Source of the DNA: Chloroflexota bacterium
GTDB lineage: Bacteria > Chloroflexota > Anaerolineae > J102
NCBI GenBank assembly: GCA_029782215.1
Contig: JAKOVD010000144.1
Coordinates: 124,001 to 188,000 of the forward strand
Direction of reading: 5' to 3'
DNA: 64,000 nt
Below are positions 51,784 to 59,909 of this stretch, one piece after another. Each line of letters opens with the position of its first letter. Positions within the stretch are counted from its first letter, which is position 1. Below the pieces are notes generated by a model. It saw nothing but the letters and a program-made list of their open reading frames with translations. It made no database searches and had not been told where the DNA came from. Made by a program: the position numbers and the translations under genes.

Positions 51784-52797
51784 ATGTCCCTCATGAAGAC
51801 ATTCCTGCGACTGCTGGCCGGTGCGGCCATCCTGGCCCAACTTCTCCTCTTGTACGCCTGGATCGGGGAGCGCCCGCGCCTGCGGGTCCAGCGCTACCGC
51901 CTGGCCTTGCCCGGCGGTGCGGGACGCGGGCTGTGCATCCTGCAGCTCTCAGACCAGCACTTCGCCGGCGATTCCTGGGTGCGGCGGCGCCGCCTGGCCG
52001 AACTGCGGCGCCTGCTGACGCCTCTCCGGCCCGACTTGATCGTGCTCACGGGGGACTTCCTGCACAACAACGCCGGCCTGGACGCCGTCGAGGATCTGCT
52101 GCAGATGCTGCCGGCGGCGCCCCTGGGCCGCTATGCCGTCCTGGGCAACCACGACTACTGCGAGTACGACTGGCTTGGCTTCGTGGATGACATCGTGGCG
52201 GCCTGGCAGCAGGCGCCGACGCTCGCGGCAAGGTTTCGGGACACAGCGGCGGCGTTGCGCGACGTCGGGGTGCTGCTGGGGCAGATCCTGCGCAACGATC
52301 GCCTGCGCTTCCACCGCGTGGCCAACGATACGACGGAGCTGCAGGCGCTGCTGGGCCGCTATGATGTCCGTCTGCTGCACAATGCGGCCTGCCCCCTGCC
52401 GGGGGCTGCGGGGCTGTGGGTGGCAGGGGTCGATGACCCTATCGAGGGCGCGCCCGATCTGGCGGCTGCGCTCGCGCCCATCCCGGCGGGCTCGCCGGCG
52501 ATCTTGCTGACGCACAATCCCGATCTCGCCTATGAAGTCCCGGCGGGCGCCGTCAGCCTGGCGCTGGCAGGCCACACGCACGGCGGCCAGGTGGTCATGC
52601 CCGGCCTGGGCGCCATCCACACGCAGGGGACGCGCCTGTCCCGGACCCACCCGGCAGGCCAGTTCGCCGACCTGCCCGGCGGGGCGCAGATGGTGGTTTC
52701 CCGCGGCATGGGCGAGTCCACGCCTTTTCGCTTTCGCTGCCAGCCGGAGATCGTCGTCATCGATCTCCTCCCCGCCGCCCCGTCCAGCACCGCCTGA
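51784..52797 (+). CDS. YkuE/YaeI-type membrane-anchored metallophosphoesterase
   Basis: A 337 aa protein with an N-terminal hydrophobic anchor (LLAGAAILAQLLLLYAW) and a calcineurin-like domain. Motifs in order: LQLSDQHF (DxH), VLTGDFLHN (GD), VLGNHDY (GNHD), ILLTHNPD and LAGHTHGGQV (GHTH). Relatives cleave UDP-diacylglucosamine-like lipids or other phosphodiesters at the membrane; the substrate here is unknown. An ATG at 51793 is an alternative start. Confidence 0.9.
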   Translation: MSLMKTFLRLLAGAAILAQLLLLYAWIGERPRLRVQRYRLALPGGAGRGLCILQLSDQHFAGDSWVRRRRLAELRRLLTPLRPDLIVLTGDFLHNNAGLDAVEDLLQMLPAAPLGRYAVLGNHDYCEYDWLGFVDDIVAAWQQAPTLAARFRDTAAALRDVGVLLGQILRNDRLRFHRVANDTTELQALLGRYDVRLLHNAACPLPGAAGLWVAGVDDPIEGAPDLAAALAPIPAGSPAILLTHNPDLAYEVPAGAVSLALAGHTHGGQVVMPGLGAIHTQGTRLSRTHPAGQFADLPGGAQMVVSRGMGESTPFRFRCQPEIVVIDLLPAAPSSTA

Positions 52798-52855
52798 CCC
52801 GAACTGGCACTGTCAGTGGGCCTTGCCCACCCTGCCAGGCGGGAAACCTATGGCT

Positions 52856-52980
52856 TGTCATGCTGAACGAAGTGAAGCATCTCAGGGGAGTTTCTGAGGC
52901 GCGCCTGATGGGGTGCGGGAGATGCTTCACTGGAAGCTTGCCGCGAACCGAGTTGGCCGATCGACCCGTTCAGTATGACA
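52856..52980. repeat. MITE-like repeat with terminal inverted repeats
   Basis: A 125 bp element ends in inverted repeats TGTCATGCTGAACG (left, 52856) and, as its reverse complement, CGTTCAGTATGACA (right end 52980; one mismatch). Inside lies a second inverted pair AGTGAAGCATCTC (52871-52883) and GAGATGCTTCACT (52919-52931). The outer sequence resembles the widespread TGTCATTCTGAACGAAGTGAAG repeats of many bacterial genomes. No coding capacity. Only one copy was found in this window. Confidence 0.75.
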
Positions 52981-53003
52981 TAATCACATCATAGACGCCG
53001 CGT

Positions 53004-54458
53004 TCATTCGGCAGCGGGCCCCGGCGAGATGTCGCCGGTGGTGGCCAAACGCTGCGCCTCCTGCCACTGCCGCCAGCCGGCGACCAGGTCCGCCGGCGCC
53101 TTGCCGAAGATGGCGCTGGCGTCCTGGATGACGGCGGCTTGCCTGGCCTTGGCGAGCATGGACAGCAGATCCTTCTCGCCAACGCTGGCGTGCAGATAGA
53201 GGGCAAAACTGCGGGCGGCGGCGCGTGGGGTGGGGTCGCCCGCCGCCAGGGCGGCGCCGACCAGCACGGGATCGGCGTCGACCAGGGGCGCCTCGTCCGT
53301 GGGCGCGCGGACGCCGCTCAGACGTTCCGCCCACACGGCCACATCGCCACGGGCCGCAGTCCACAGCGTGTAGACATCCTGGTCGCTGCCGGTGATCGGC
53401 CCCAGGCTGCGGCGCAGGATGGTCTCGCCCATCGCTTCGGTCAGCCCCAGCCACCACAGCGGATGGGGAGTCTTGCCGGACCAGCCCACCAGGCGCGGGG
53501 AGATGAAGCGCATCGTGAGAGCGCCATCCGCTCCCAGCGTGGAGGTGGACGCCACCTGTTCGGTGACCTGGAGCCGTTCGACGCTGCGCACCCCCAGGGA
53601 ACGGGCAAGGGCGCGCAGGTTTGCCCCGTCGCCAGAGCCGTCGGCCTGGCGGTTGAACAGGACGATCGCCTTGTTGGGGTCCCGCGGTCCCTCGTAGCGC
53701 GTCAGCGCAAGCGGGGACGGATCACCCTGGCCGGGACGAAAGGGCATGAGATCGGGGGCAGGCTCGATGCTGATGTCGAGCCGGCAGGGCGTTGGCGCGC
53801 TGTAGCGGCGGCAGAATGCGGCGGCGATGGCATCCATCTGCGGGGCCAGGTCCGCCAGGAAGGCGTCGCGCTGCCGGTAGTGCAGGGTGACGTTGTCACC
53901 CGTGGTGGTGGCGACGGGTCCCCAATCGCCGACTTGGACCGGCGCCAGCCGCCATTGATCTCCGCTCAGGCGCAGGGATTCGAGGCGGTGAAAGGTGCGG
54001 TCATCGTACTGGAAAGAGACATCGGCCTCGGCCACATCCCCCTGCAGGGTGACGCGGCCGACCTTCAGCGGCGCCGGCCCGGCCAAAAGGGCCGTTTGTG
54101 CCTGGGCGGCAAGGATCGCCCTCTGCCGGTCGGGATCGCCGTCGTCGAGCAGACGGCGGTAAAGGTCGGCATCGCCCTCCGCCAGGGCCTTCTGTTCGAG
54201 CTCGATGACCGGGGCCACGTCGGCGCGGGCGTTCCGTTGGCCCTCATACGTCAGGATGGCGAAACCGGCGGCAATGCCGAGGGCAATGCCCAACGCCAGC
54301 AGGGCAAGATTGCTCAGCCGCGGCCGGGGGTGTGGGAGCGCGGCAGGAAACGAGGCTGGCGCCAGGGAGGGCGGCGCCGAAGCAGGCGGGGGTTGGACCT
54401 GGACGCCTTCCGCCCGGAAAGGGTGGCTCCCCTCCTGCCAATCGAAATCAATGGGCAT
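53004..54458 (-). CDS. Single-pass membrane protein of unknown function
   Basis: A 484 aa protein: a short cytoplasmic start, one membrane helix (about 44-66, LALLALGIALGIAAGFAIL), then a 410-residue outside part. The outside part has no motif that I recognise. There is no HExxH zinc site, so a peptidase is not supported, although the overall layout is like Chloroflexota proteins annotated as peptidase MA-like. The ATG at 54458 is chosen because the longer frame overlaps birA. It is the last gene of an operon with birA, the CorC-like gene and the CPBP protease. Confidence 0.7.
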   Translation of the reverse strand: MPIDFDWQEGSHPFRAEGVQVQPPPASAPPSLAPASFPAALPHPRPRLSNLALLALGIALGIAAGFAILTYEGQRNARADVAPVIELEQKALAEGDADLYRRLLDDGDPDRQRAILAAQAQTALLAGPAPLKVGRVTLQGDVAEADVSFQYDDRTFHRLESLRLSGDQWRLAPVQVGDWGPVATTTGDNVTLHYRQRDAFLADLAPQMDAIAAAFCRRYSAPTPCRLDISIEPAPDLMPFRPGQGDPSPLALTRYEGPRDPNKAIVLFNRQADGSGDGANLRALARSLGVRSVERLQVTEQVASTSTLGADGALTMRFISPRLVGWSGKTPHPLWWLGLTEAMGETILRRSLGPITGSDQDVYTLWTAARGDVAVWAERLSGVRAPTDEAPLVDADPVLVGAALAAGDPTPRAAARSFALYLHASVGEKDLLSMLAKARQAAVIQDASAIFGKAPADLVAGWRQWQEAQRLATTGDISPGPAAE

Positions 54459-54489
54459 ATCAGCTAGGACGACTGCAGACGGGCAAAGC

Positions 54490-55260
54490 TTACGACTTGG
54501 GGCTGGCCTGAGCGCCTGAAGGCGTCTCTTCGGGAACGACGACGACATCCCCGGCCCAGATCGTGTGTACGAGGCCGGCGTCGTCGCGCACAAGCAGTCC
54601 CCCCTGGGGATGGACGTCGAAGGCTGCTCCCTCAAGGGGAAGCTGGCCGGCCTGGTCAATACGCACGCGCTGGCCCAACGGATAGAGGCGCCGCCGCCAG
54701 GCTTCGTGCGGCGATTCGCCGGCGCGGAAGCGGCGGTAGCGATCGGCCAGGGCCGCCAGGTAGGCGTCGCGCACCTGCGCCAGGGAGGAAGCCTGCCCGG
54801 CGCCTTCGGACAGGCTGATGGCCGTCCCGGCCAGCGGCGTGCCGGCGAAGGGGACGTCGACGTTCAATCCCAGGCCCAACACGGCGAAAAGCAGGCGTCC
54901 CTCTTCCTGCTCGATCTCGGCGAGCACGCCCGCGAGCTTGCGGCCCTGAAGCACCAGGTCGTTAGGCCATTTGGGTTGGGGCGTCACGCCGGCGGTCTGC
55001 TCGCAGGCGTCGATTGCCGCCAGCGCCACCAGCATCGTCAACTGGCTGGCCTGGGTCAGGGGGATGTCCGGGCGCAGCAGCACCGAGATGTAGAGCCCGG
55101 CCCCGGGTGGAGACCACCACGAGCGCTGCAGTCGGCCGCGGCCGGCGGTCTGGGCAAGGGCCTGGACCGCCAGACCCTCCTGAGCGCCCAACCGCGCCCA
55201 ACGGCGCACCCAGTCCTGGGTGGAGGGGATGGAGGCGAAGCGGATCAGAAGGAAGTTCAT
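54490..55260 (-). CDS. birA: Biotin--[acetyl-CoA-carboxylase] ligase (BirA, no DNA-binding domain)
   Basis: Attaches biotin to carboxyl carrier proteins. The 256 aa protein has the ATP/biotin motif GRGRLQRSW, KWPNDLVLQGRKLAGVLAE with the catalytic Lys, and GLGLNVD. It starts at the catalytic domain, without the helix-turn-helix of regulatory BirA proteins, so it cannot act as a repressor. It would serve the acyl-CoA carboxylases of the cell, including the MCC-type enzyme at 5049. Confidence 0.95.
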   Translation of the reverse strand: MNFLLIRFASIPSTQDWVRRWARLGAQEGLAVQALAQTAGRGRLQRSWWSPPGAGLYISVLLRPDIPLTQASQLTMLVALAAIDACEQTAGVTPQPKWPNDLVLQGRKLAGVLAEIEQEEGRLLFAVLGLGLNVDVPFAGTPLAGTAISLSEGAGQASSLAQVRDAYLAALADRYRRFRAGESPHEAWRRRLYPLGQRVRIDQAGQLPLEGAAFDVHPQGGLLVRDDAGLVHTIWAGDVVVVPEETPSGAQASPKS

Positions 55261-55302
55261 GGGGCGAGGAAAGAGCCCGCGACGGTCAGGCCGCCGGCAG
55301 GA

Positions 55303-56676
55303 TTACTCAGCAGAGGCGCCGGACTCCCGCCTGCCGTGGGTCTCGTCGACGCGCACCTTGGCGATGCGCGGGCCATCGAGTTCCAGGACGCGCAGCCGGT
55401 AGTCGTGTATGGCCACTTCCTGGCCAACCGCAGGAATGTGGCGCAGCTCCTGCAGGATAAGGCCGGCCACCGTCTCATAGCGGTCCGATTCGGGCAGGTG
55501 CAGACCCAGCCTTTGGTTGACCTCATCCACCGGAATCTGGGCGTCGACTTCATAAGCATGGTCGGCGAGCGTGCGCAGCAGCGGCTGGGCGGTGGCTTCA
55601 TCGTCAAGGCTGCCCACGATCTCTTCCACCAGGTCTTCGATGGTCACCAGGCCGGCAGTGCCGCCGAACTCGTCGATGACCACGGCCATGGTGCTGCGCG
55701 AGGCCCGCATCTCGGTGAAGAGGTCGCCGACGAGCCGCGATTCGGGCACCATCGTCACGGGATGGATGGTCGCGGCTTCGCCAATGCGCCAGCCCCGCGC
55801 CTCAGGTTGGTCGACCACCAGGGCCAACACGTCCTTGACCTGGATGATGCCAATGATATGGTCGAAGTCCTCTTCGTAAACGGGGAGGCGGGCGTGGCCA
55901 TGACGGCGGAAGATCTCCAGCAGGTCGCCGACAGTGTCATCGCGCTCGATGCTGACCATGCGTGCGCGCGGCACCATGACCTCGCGCACGACGCGGTCGC
56001 CGAACTCAAAGACCCGGTAGACCATCTCCTGTTCTTCCTGTTCGAGCAGGCCCATCTGGCCACTCTGCTTGACCACCGCCTTGAGCTCTTCCAGCGAGGC
56101 CACCGTGCCGTGCGCGGCCATGCTGCCGCGAATGCCCACCAGTCGGAGGACAAGCGCTGTGGCGCCGTCCACAACCCAGACAAAGGGGGCGGTCACACGG
56201 GCGAAAGCCCACATGGGGGCCGCCGTGAACTGGGCGGCACGCTCCGGGGCACGGATGGCGACCAGCTTGGGCACCTGCTCGCCAATCACCATGTGGAAAA
56301 AGGAGAGGATCGCCAGGACGAGAAAGGCCGCAAGGGCAGCGGCGGCGGCCTGACTCAACAGGCTGCCAATGACCGGCTCAATGACCGGGCCGATGATGCG
56401 GATCAACGGTTCCTCAGCCACGATACCCAGGAGAATGCTGGATGCGGTGATGCCCAACTGGGCGGCGGCAATGGCACGGTCCGGGTCTTCAAGCATGCGC
56501 AGCACCAGGCGGGCAGGGCTGCTTCCCCGTTCGGCTTCTTCCTCGAGCCGCGTGCGCCGCGAGGTGACCAGCGCGAACTCGACCATCACAAAGAAGCCGT
56601 TGGACAGAATGATGGCGATGCCGGCCAGGATGGGCCAAAGGATAGAGCTGCTACTGAGGGATTGGCTCGCGAACAT
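55303..56676 (-). CDS. HlyC/CorC family (CNNM-type) transporter
   Basis: A 457 aa membrane protein: a DUF21/CNNM domain with four helices (SILWPILAGIAIILSNGFFVMVEFALV and following), then two CBS domains (VPRARMVSIERDDTVG; IIQVKDVLALV), and a C-terminal CorC/HlyC domain (VIDEFGGTAGLVTIEDLVEEIVG). Such proteins mediate or regulate Mg2+ or Co2+ transport. CBS pairs usually sense adenine nucleotides. It lies 42 bp before birA. Confidence 0.95.
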   Translation of the reverse strand: MFASQSLSSSSILWPILAGIAIILSNGFFVMVEFALVTSRRTRLEEEAERGSSPARLVLRMLEDPDRAIAAAQLGITASSILLGIVAEEPLIRIIGPVIEPVIGSLLSQAAAAALAAFLVLAILSFFHMVIGEQVPKLVAIRAPERAAQFTAAPMWAFARVTAPFVWVVDGATALVLRLVGIRGSMAAHGTVASLEELKAVVKQSGQMGLLEQEEQEMVYRVFEFGDRVVREVMVPRARMVSIERDDTVGDLLEIFRRHGHARLPVYEEDFDHIIGIIQVKDVLALVVDQPEARGWRIGEAATIHPVTMVPESRLVGDLFTEMRASRSTMAVVIDEFGGTAGLVTIEDLVEEIVGSLDDEATAQPLLRTLADHAYEVDAQIPVDEVNQRLGLHLPESDRYETVAGLILQELRHIPAVGQEVAIHDYRLRVLELDGPRIAKVRVDETHGRRESGASAE

Positions 56677-56730
56677 GAGGTCAACGGCCGGAGACGGCCG
56701 GTATCGGGTCCTTCCCGTTCCACCCGGTCG

Positions 56731-57726
56731 TTAGCGGGGAGTCAGACCGGCGGCGGCGAGGGCGAGGAAGATGAGGATGGTGTTGTAGGAGGCATGCACC
56801 GCGGCCGCCACAGTGGTGCCATAGCGGTTGCGGATCAAGCCCAGGGCCAGACCCAGCAAGAAGATGACCAGGAGAGCGTAGTTGAGGTACTGGACATGGT
56901 GGAGCGCAAAGATGAGGCTGGCGCCCCAAAGTCCGAAGGCGGGCTGGAGGGCGCCGCGATAGAGCACTTCCTCGCCGATGCCCGACAAGAGCCCCAAGAG
57001 AACGGCCCCGCCGGGCGTGCTGACAGCGCCGATGATGAGCTGGTTGAGGGCGCTGGCGTTGGCAACGCTTTGCGGCGCCAGTTGTGACAGCAAGCCGCCC
57101 ACCAGGATGCTCATGGCCAGCATGCCGAGCGTTGCCGTGAGGACCGTGAAGGCATCACGCGACAGGACGATGGGGCGCAGCCCTAACCTGTCCAGGGTGG
57201 CGCGGCCGCTGCGGCGAATGCCGAAGCCGACGCCCAACACGGCGAGCAGGACAAAGGCCGCGGCCTGTACTGCCAACTCGCCAAGCCCCAGGCGCGGTCC
57301 GTTGGCGGCCAGCTCTTCGGGGCTGGCGATGAGCGTCGCCTGCGCCAGGTTCAGGGTGGTGAAGAGAATGACCAGGACGACCGCGGTCAGAGGCAGCGGC
57401 TGGCGCCAGTCCACCGTGCCCAGGCGCAGGCCTCGCCCCAGCCAGGAGGCCAGAAGGGCGAACGCGACCGCTGCCAGCGACAGGGCGCCGCCGGCGACGA
57501 GCCACTGGCCGAGATCGCGCAGGTTGAGCTTGAGCCCGGCAGGCAGCGGCGCCGCCGGCAGGGGACCGTGGTACAGGAGTGCAGCCACCCCTGCCGCCAG
57601 CACGGCAGCGGACAGCGCCAGCAGGATGCCGTAGGTCAGCCGGCGCGCCCAGAGGTAGAGCTGGCCAAGGTTGGCCAGCACCACCAGCATGAGGACGGGG
57701 ATGAAGAGGATGAGGAGACGCGCCAT
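56731..57726 (-). CDS. CPBP family intramembrane glutamic protease (CAAX-protease-like)
   Basis: A 331 aa protein with about nine helices. The three catalytic segments of the CPBP/Abi family are present: GIGEEVLYRG (EExxxR), IFALHHVQY (FxxxH) and HASYN (HxxxN). Bacterial members process peptides or protect against bacteriocins; the substrate here is unknown. It heads a run of four minus-strand genes with short gaps. Confidence 0.93.
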   Translation of the reverse strand: MARLLILFIPVLMLVVLANLGQLYLWARRLTYGILLALSAAVLAAGVAALLYHGPLPAAPLPAGLKLNLRDLGQWLVAGGALSLAAVAFALLASWLGRGLRLGTVDWRQPLPLTAVVLVILFTTLNLAQATLIASPEELAANGPRLGLGELAVQAAAFVLLAVLGVGFGIRRSGRATLDRLGLRPIVLSRDAFTVLTATLGMLAMSILVGGLLSQLAPQSVANASALNQLIIGAVSTPGGAVLLGLLSGIGEEVLYRGALQPAFGLWGASLIFALHHVQYLNYALLVIFLLGLALGLIRNRYGTTVAAAVHASYNTILIFLALAAAGLTPR

Positions 57727-57805
57727 GGCAAGGGTATGACCCCAAGGGTATGGCTGATCTTACCCCGCCGTGTGCGTGAGGACAAGTGCTTGCGGTGACC
57801 GCTGC

Positions 57806-59287
57806 TTAGGGTCGGAAGCTCAGGAGCGCTTCGCGCACGCTTGCCGGGAGCTTGTCACCGCTGGCACGTGCCAGGAAGTCGACGATCTGGGGAATCGTGA
57901 TCCCGGCAGCGATAGCGCGGCGCAGGCCCCGTTGGGTGACCTGGTAGCGATAGCCCGGCCACCCAGCTTCCCATTCACAAAAACGCGCCACCCGAAAGCG
58001 GTCATAGAGGCTGGCCCCGGTGGGCGCCACGATGTGGAAGTCCTCGCCGATGACGAGCACAGGCTCAGGTCCCGGTGCGGGTGGCTCTGCCACACCCAGG
58101 TAGGCGGCGCCGCGTGCGGTCAGACACCAGCGGCTGCCCGCTTCATCCAGGCCGAGGGCGCCCAGCCAGAAGAGCGGGCCTGTCCACACGTAGCGCAGGA
58201 GCCGCCCTTCCACGTCCTGCCAGTGCTCGAATCCCTTCAGGTAGACCCCAGCGGCGTCTTTGATATACCAGGTGTCGTAGTTGCCATCGGGCCGTTGGAA
58301 GTCCGGGCTGTGATCGCGGACGGCAGCGATGAAGTCGGAAAGGTCATACCACTGCAATGGCTCCACCGCCTGCACGAGCCGGACGATCTGTTCGCGGGTG
58401 TGCACCGGGTTATTCCGCCAGTTGCCCTCCACACAGCTCAAGCCCGGGGTCAGGCACAGGTCATTCCAGTCGGGCGCCTCATACCAGGCGCGGTACAACG
58501 CCTGACCTTGGCGGTAACGATCCAACTGCAGCCATGCCGTCACCTGCTCGCCGGCCAAACGCTGCCGCCGGCCTTCGCTGCTGAGAAAACCCAGCCTTCG
58601 GGCGCAGTGAAACAGCAGCGCCATGCGCCCGCCGCCACCGTTCGATTCGTCGCCGCCCGCCTGGGGAGGCAGCCACTGCCGTGACAGGTGCATAAGGTCT
58701 TTGTCGCGCCACCGCCGGCGCTGGTTGAGCCAGACCGGCTGGTTCTGGACATAGATGAGCAGTGTGCCCAGGTCGTCGAGGAGAGTCTCGCCCGCGTCCA
58801 GCCCGTGGGCGGGCGGGCTGACTGCGGGCGGTGGAAAGCCGCCAACGGCGGTTTCGTGGCTGGGAAGCAGGGGCAGCAGATCCGTGGGAATGCTGATGCA
58901 CTCCATCATCCCGTCGGCTGTGACGTCGAACCCCCGCGTAATCAGGCCGCGATACCAGAGCCACTCGGCGGCATCGGTGGGCGCCGTCCAGGGGCGCTCG
59001 CGCTCCAGGCTGCCAGGCCCAAACCGCCGCAGCTCGCCAAACCGCCGCTGGAAGGACGGGACAGGCAGCAGATTGTTCGCAGCGCCCAGGGCCTGCAGCG
59101 CCAGCCTGGCCTCATCCGGCAGTTGCTGCCAGACGTCGCGGACGTGGGCAGCGCTGCGCAGGTGGTCGACAAGGCTCTGAACGATCTCCCTGCGCGTTCC
59201 CTCGTTCAGGACGAGGCCCTGGTTCTGGGCGATCCCCCGCAAGAGCGTCGTGGGAAGCTCCTCCAGATGTTGTTCGAGGGTCTTCAT
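57806..59287 (-). CDS. Helicase_C_3 (XPB/Ssl2 N-terminal-like) domain protein without helicase motor
   Basis: A 493 aa protein. The C-terminal region LVIGEDFHIVAPTGASLYDRFRVARF...GYRYQVTQRGLRRAIAAGITIPQIVDFLARASGDKLP fits the Helicase_C_3 family, a DNA-binding module found at the N-terminus of archaeal/bacterial XPB. The N-terminal half has helical repeats. No Walker A or helicase motif exists in this protein or its neighbours. In many bacteria such a protein sits beside an XPB helicase gene; here it is alone. The ATG at 59287 is favoured over an upstream frame to 59413. Confidence 0.75.
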   Translation of the reverse strand: MKTLEQHLEELPTTLLRGIAQNQGLVLNEGTRREIVQSLVDHLRSAAHVRDVWQQLPDEARLALQALGAANNLLPVPSFQRRFGELRRFGPGSLERERPWTAPTDAAEWLWYRGLITRGFDVTADGMMECISIPTDLLPLLPSHETAVGGFPPPAVSPPAHGLDAGETLLDDLGTLLIYVQNQPVWLNQRRRWRDKDLMHLSRQWLPPQAGGDESNGGGGRMALLFHCARRLGFLSSEGRRQRLAGEQVTAWLQLDRYRQGQALYRAWYEAPDWNDLCLTPGLSCVEGNWRNNPVHTREQIVRLVQAVEPLQWYDLSDFIAAVRDHSPDFQRPDGNYDTWYIKDAAGVYLKGFEHWQDVEGRLLRYVWTGPLFWLGALGLDEAGSRWCLTARGAAYLGVAEPPAPGPEPVLVIGEDFHIVAPTGASLYDRFRVARFCEWEAGWPGYRYQVTQRGLRRAIAAGITIPQIVDFLARASGDKLPASVREALLSFRP

Positions 59288-59431
59288 GCCGGGACGTGAA
59301 ACCCGAGGCCGGGTTGGAACGTAATGTAGGCAGCTACTGCGCCAAGTGTGAGCGAAAACCGCGCCGTTATTATGCCACGACGCCGGCGTTGGGCGATACT
59401 CCAGTTCGCTCACGACATTTCGCTAGATCGC

Positions 59432-59460
59432 TTGGTGAATCGCTCACACTGTGTTACCAT
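59432..59460 (+). promoter_or_regulatory. Predicted promoter of the DUF1232 gene, TTGGTG-17-TACCAT
   Basis: -35 TTGGTG at 59432-59437, 17 bp spacer, -10 TACCAT at 59455-59460. The spacer carries one of three CGCTCAC repeats found in this gap. Confidence 0.45.
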
Positions 59461-59541
59461 TCATCCGTCACGCTTATGCGTCCCCGCCCGGTTTGGTGCG
59501 GCAAGCACCGGCCGCATCCGGGAGGCAAGGAGACATCCCAC

Positions 59542-59904
59542 ATGGCTGCCAACCCCCACAACGACACGAACAAACGCCCTCGCACCATCAACGAGCTTCT
59601 CGAGAATGCCCAGATCGCCTGGAAGCTGATACGCGACCCGCGCCTCAGCCCATGGATTCGTTTTGGCCTGCCGCTCCTGGCAGGACTCTATCTCGTCATG
59701 CCGATCGACATCATCCCCGATGCCTTCCTGGGATTGGGCCAGCTTGACGACCTCGCCATCATCTGGATCGCCATGCAACTGCTCCTGCGGTTGGCGCCTG
59801 ACGAGATCGTCGCCCAGTATCGCAGCGGCGCCAATGCGGGTTCATCCAAGCCGCAGCCGTCGCCTGACGACGTTGTCGATGCCAACTACCGTGTGATCGA
59901 CTAG
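59542..59904 (+). CDS. DUF1232 (YkvA family) small membrane protein
   Basis: A 120 aa protein with the DUF1232 core: AWKLIRDPRLSPWIR, then a membrane segment FGLPLLAGLYLVMPIDIIPD with the conserved PIDIIPD, and LGQLDDLAIIWIAMQLLLRL. Function unknown. AAGGAGA before the ATG at 59542 gives a good ribosome site. It lies 5 bp before the MerR-like gene and is probably co-transcribed with it. Confidence 0.88.
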   Translation: MAANPHNDTNKRPRTINELLENAQIAWKLIRDPRLSPWIRFGLPLLAGLYLVMPIDIIPDAFLGLGQLDDLAIIWIAMQLLLRLAPDEIVAQYRSGANAGSSKPQPSPDDVVDANYRVID

Positions 59905-59909
59905 AACCT

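Noticed and set aside
54565..57087. 840-codon open frame on the plus strand opposite birA, the CorC-like gene and part of the CPBP gene
   Set aside because: It spans three well-supported minus-strand genes and their gaps; no protein family recognised.
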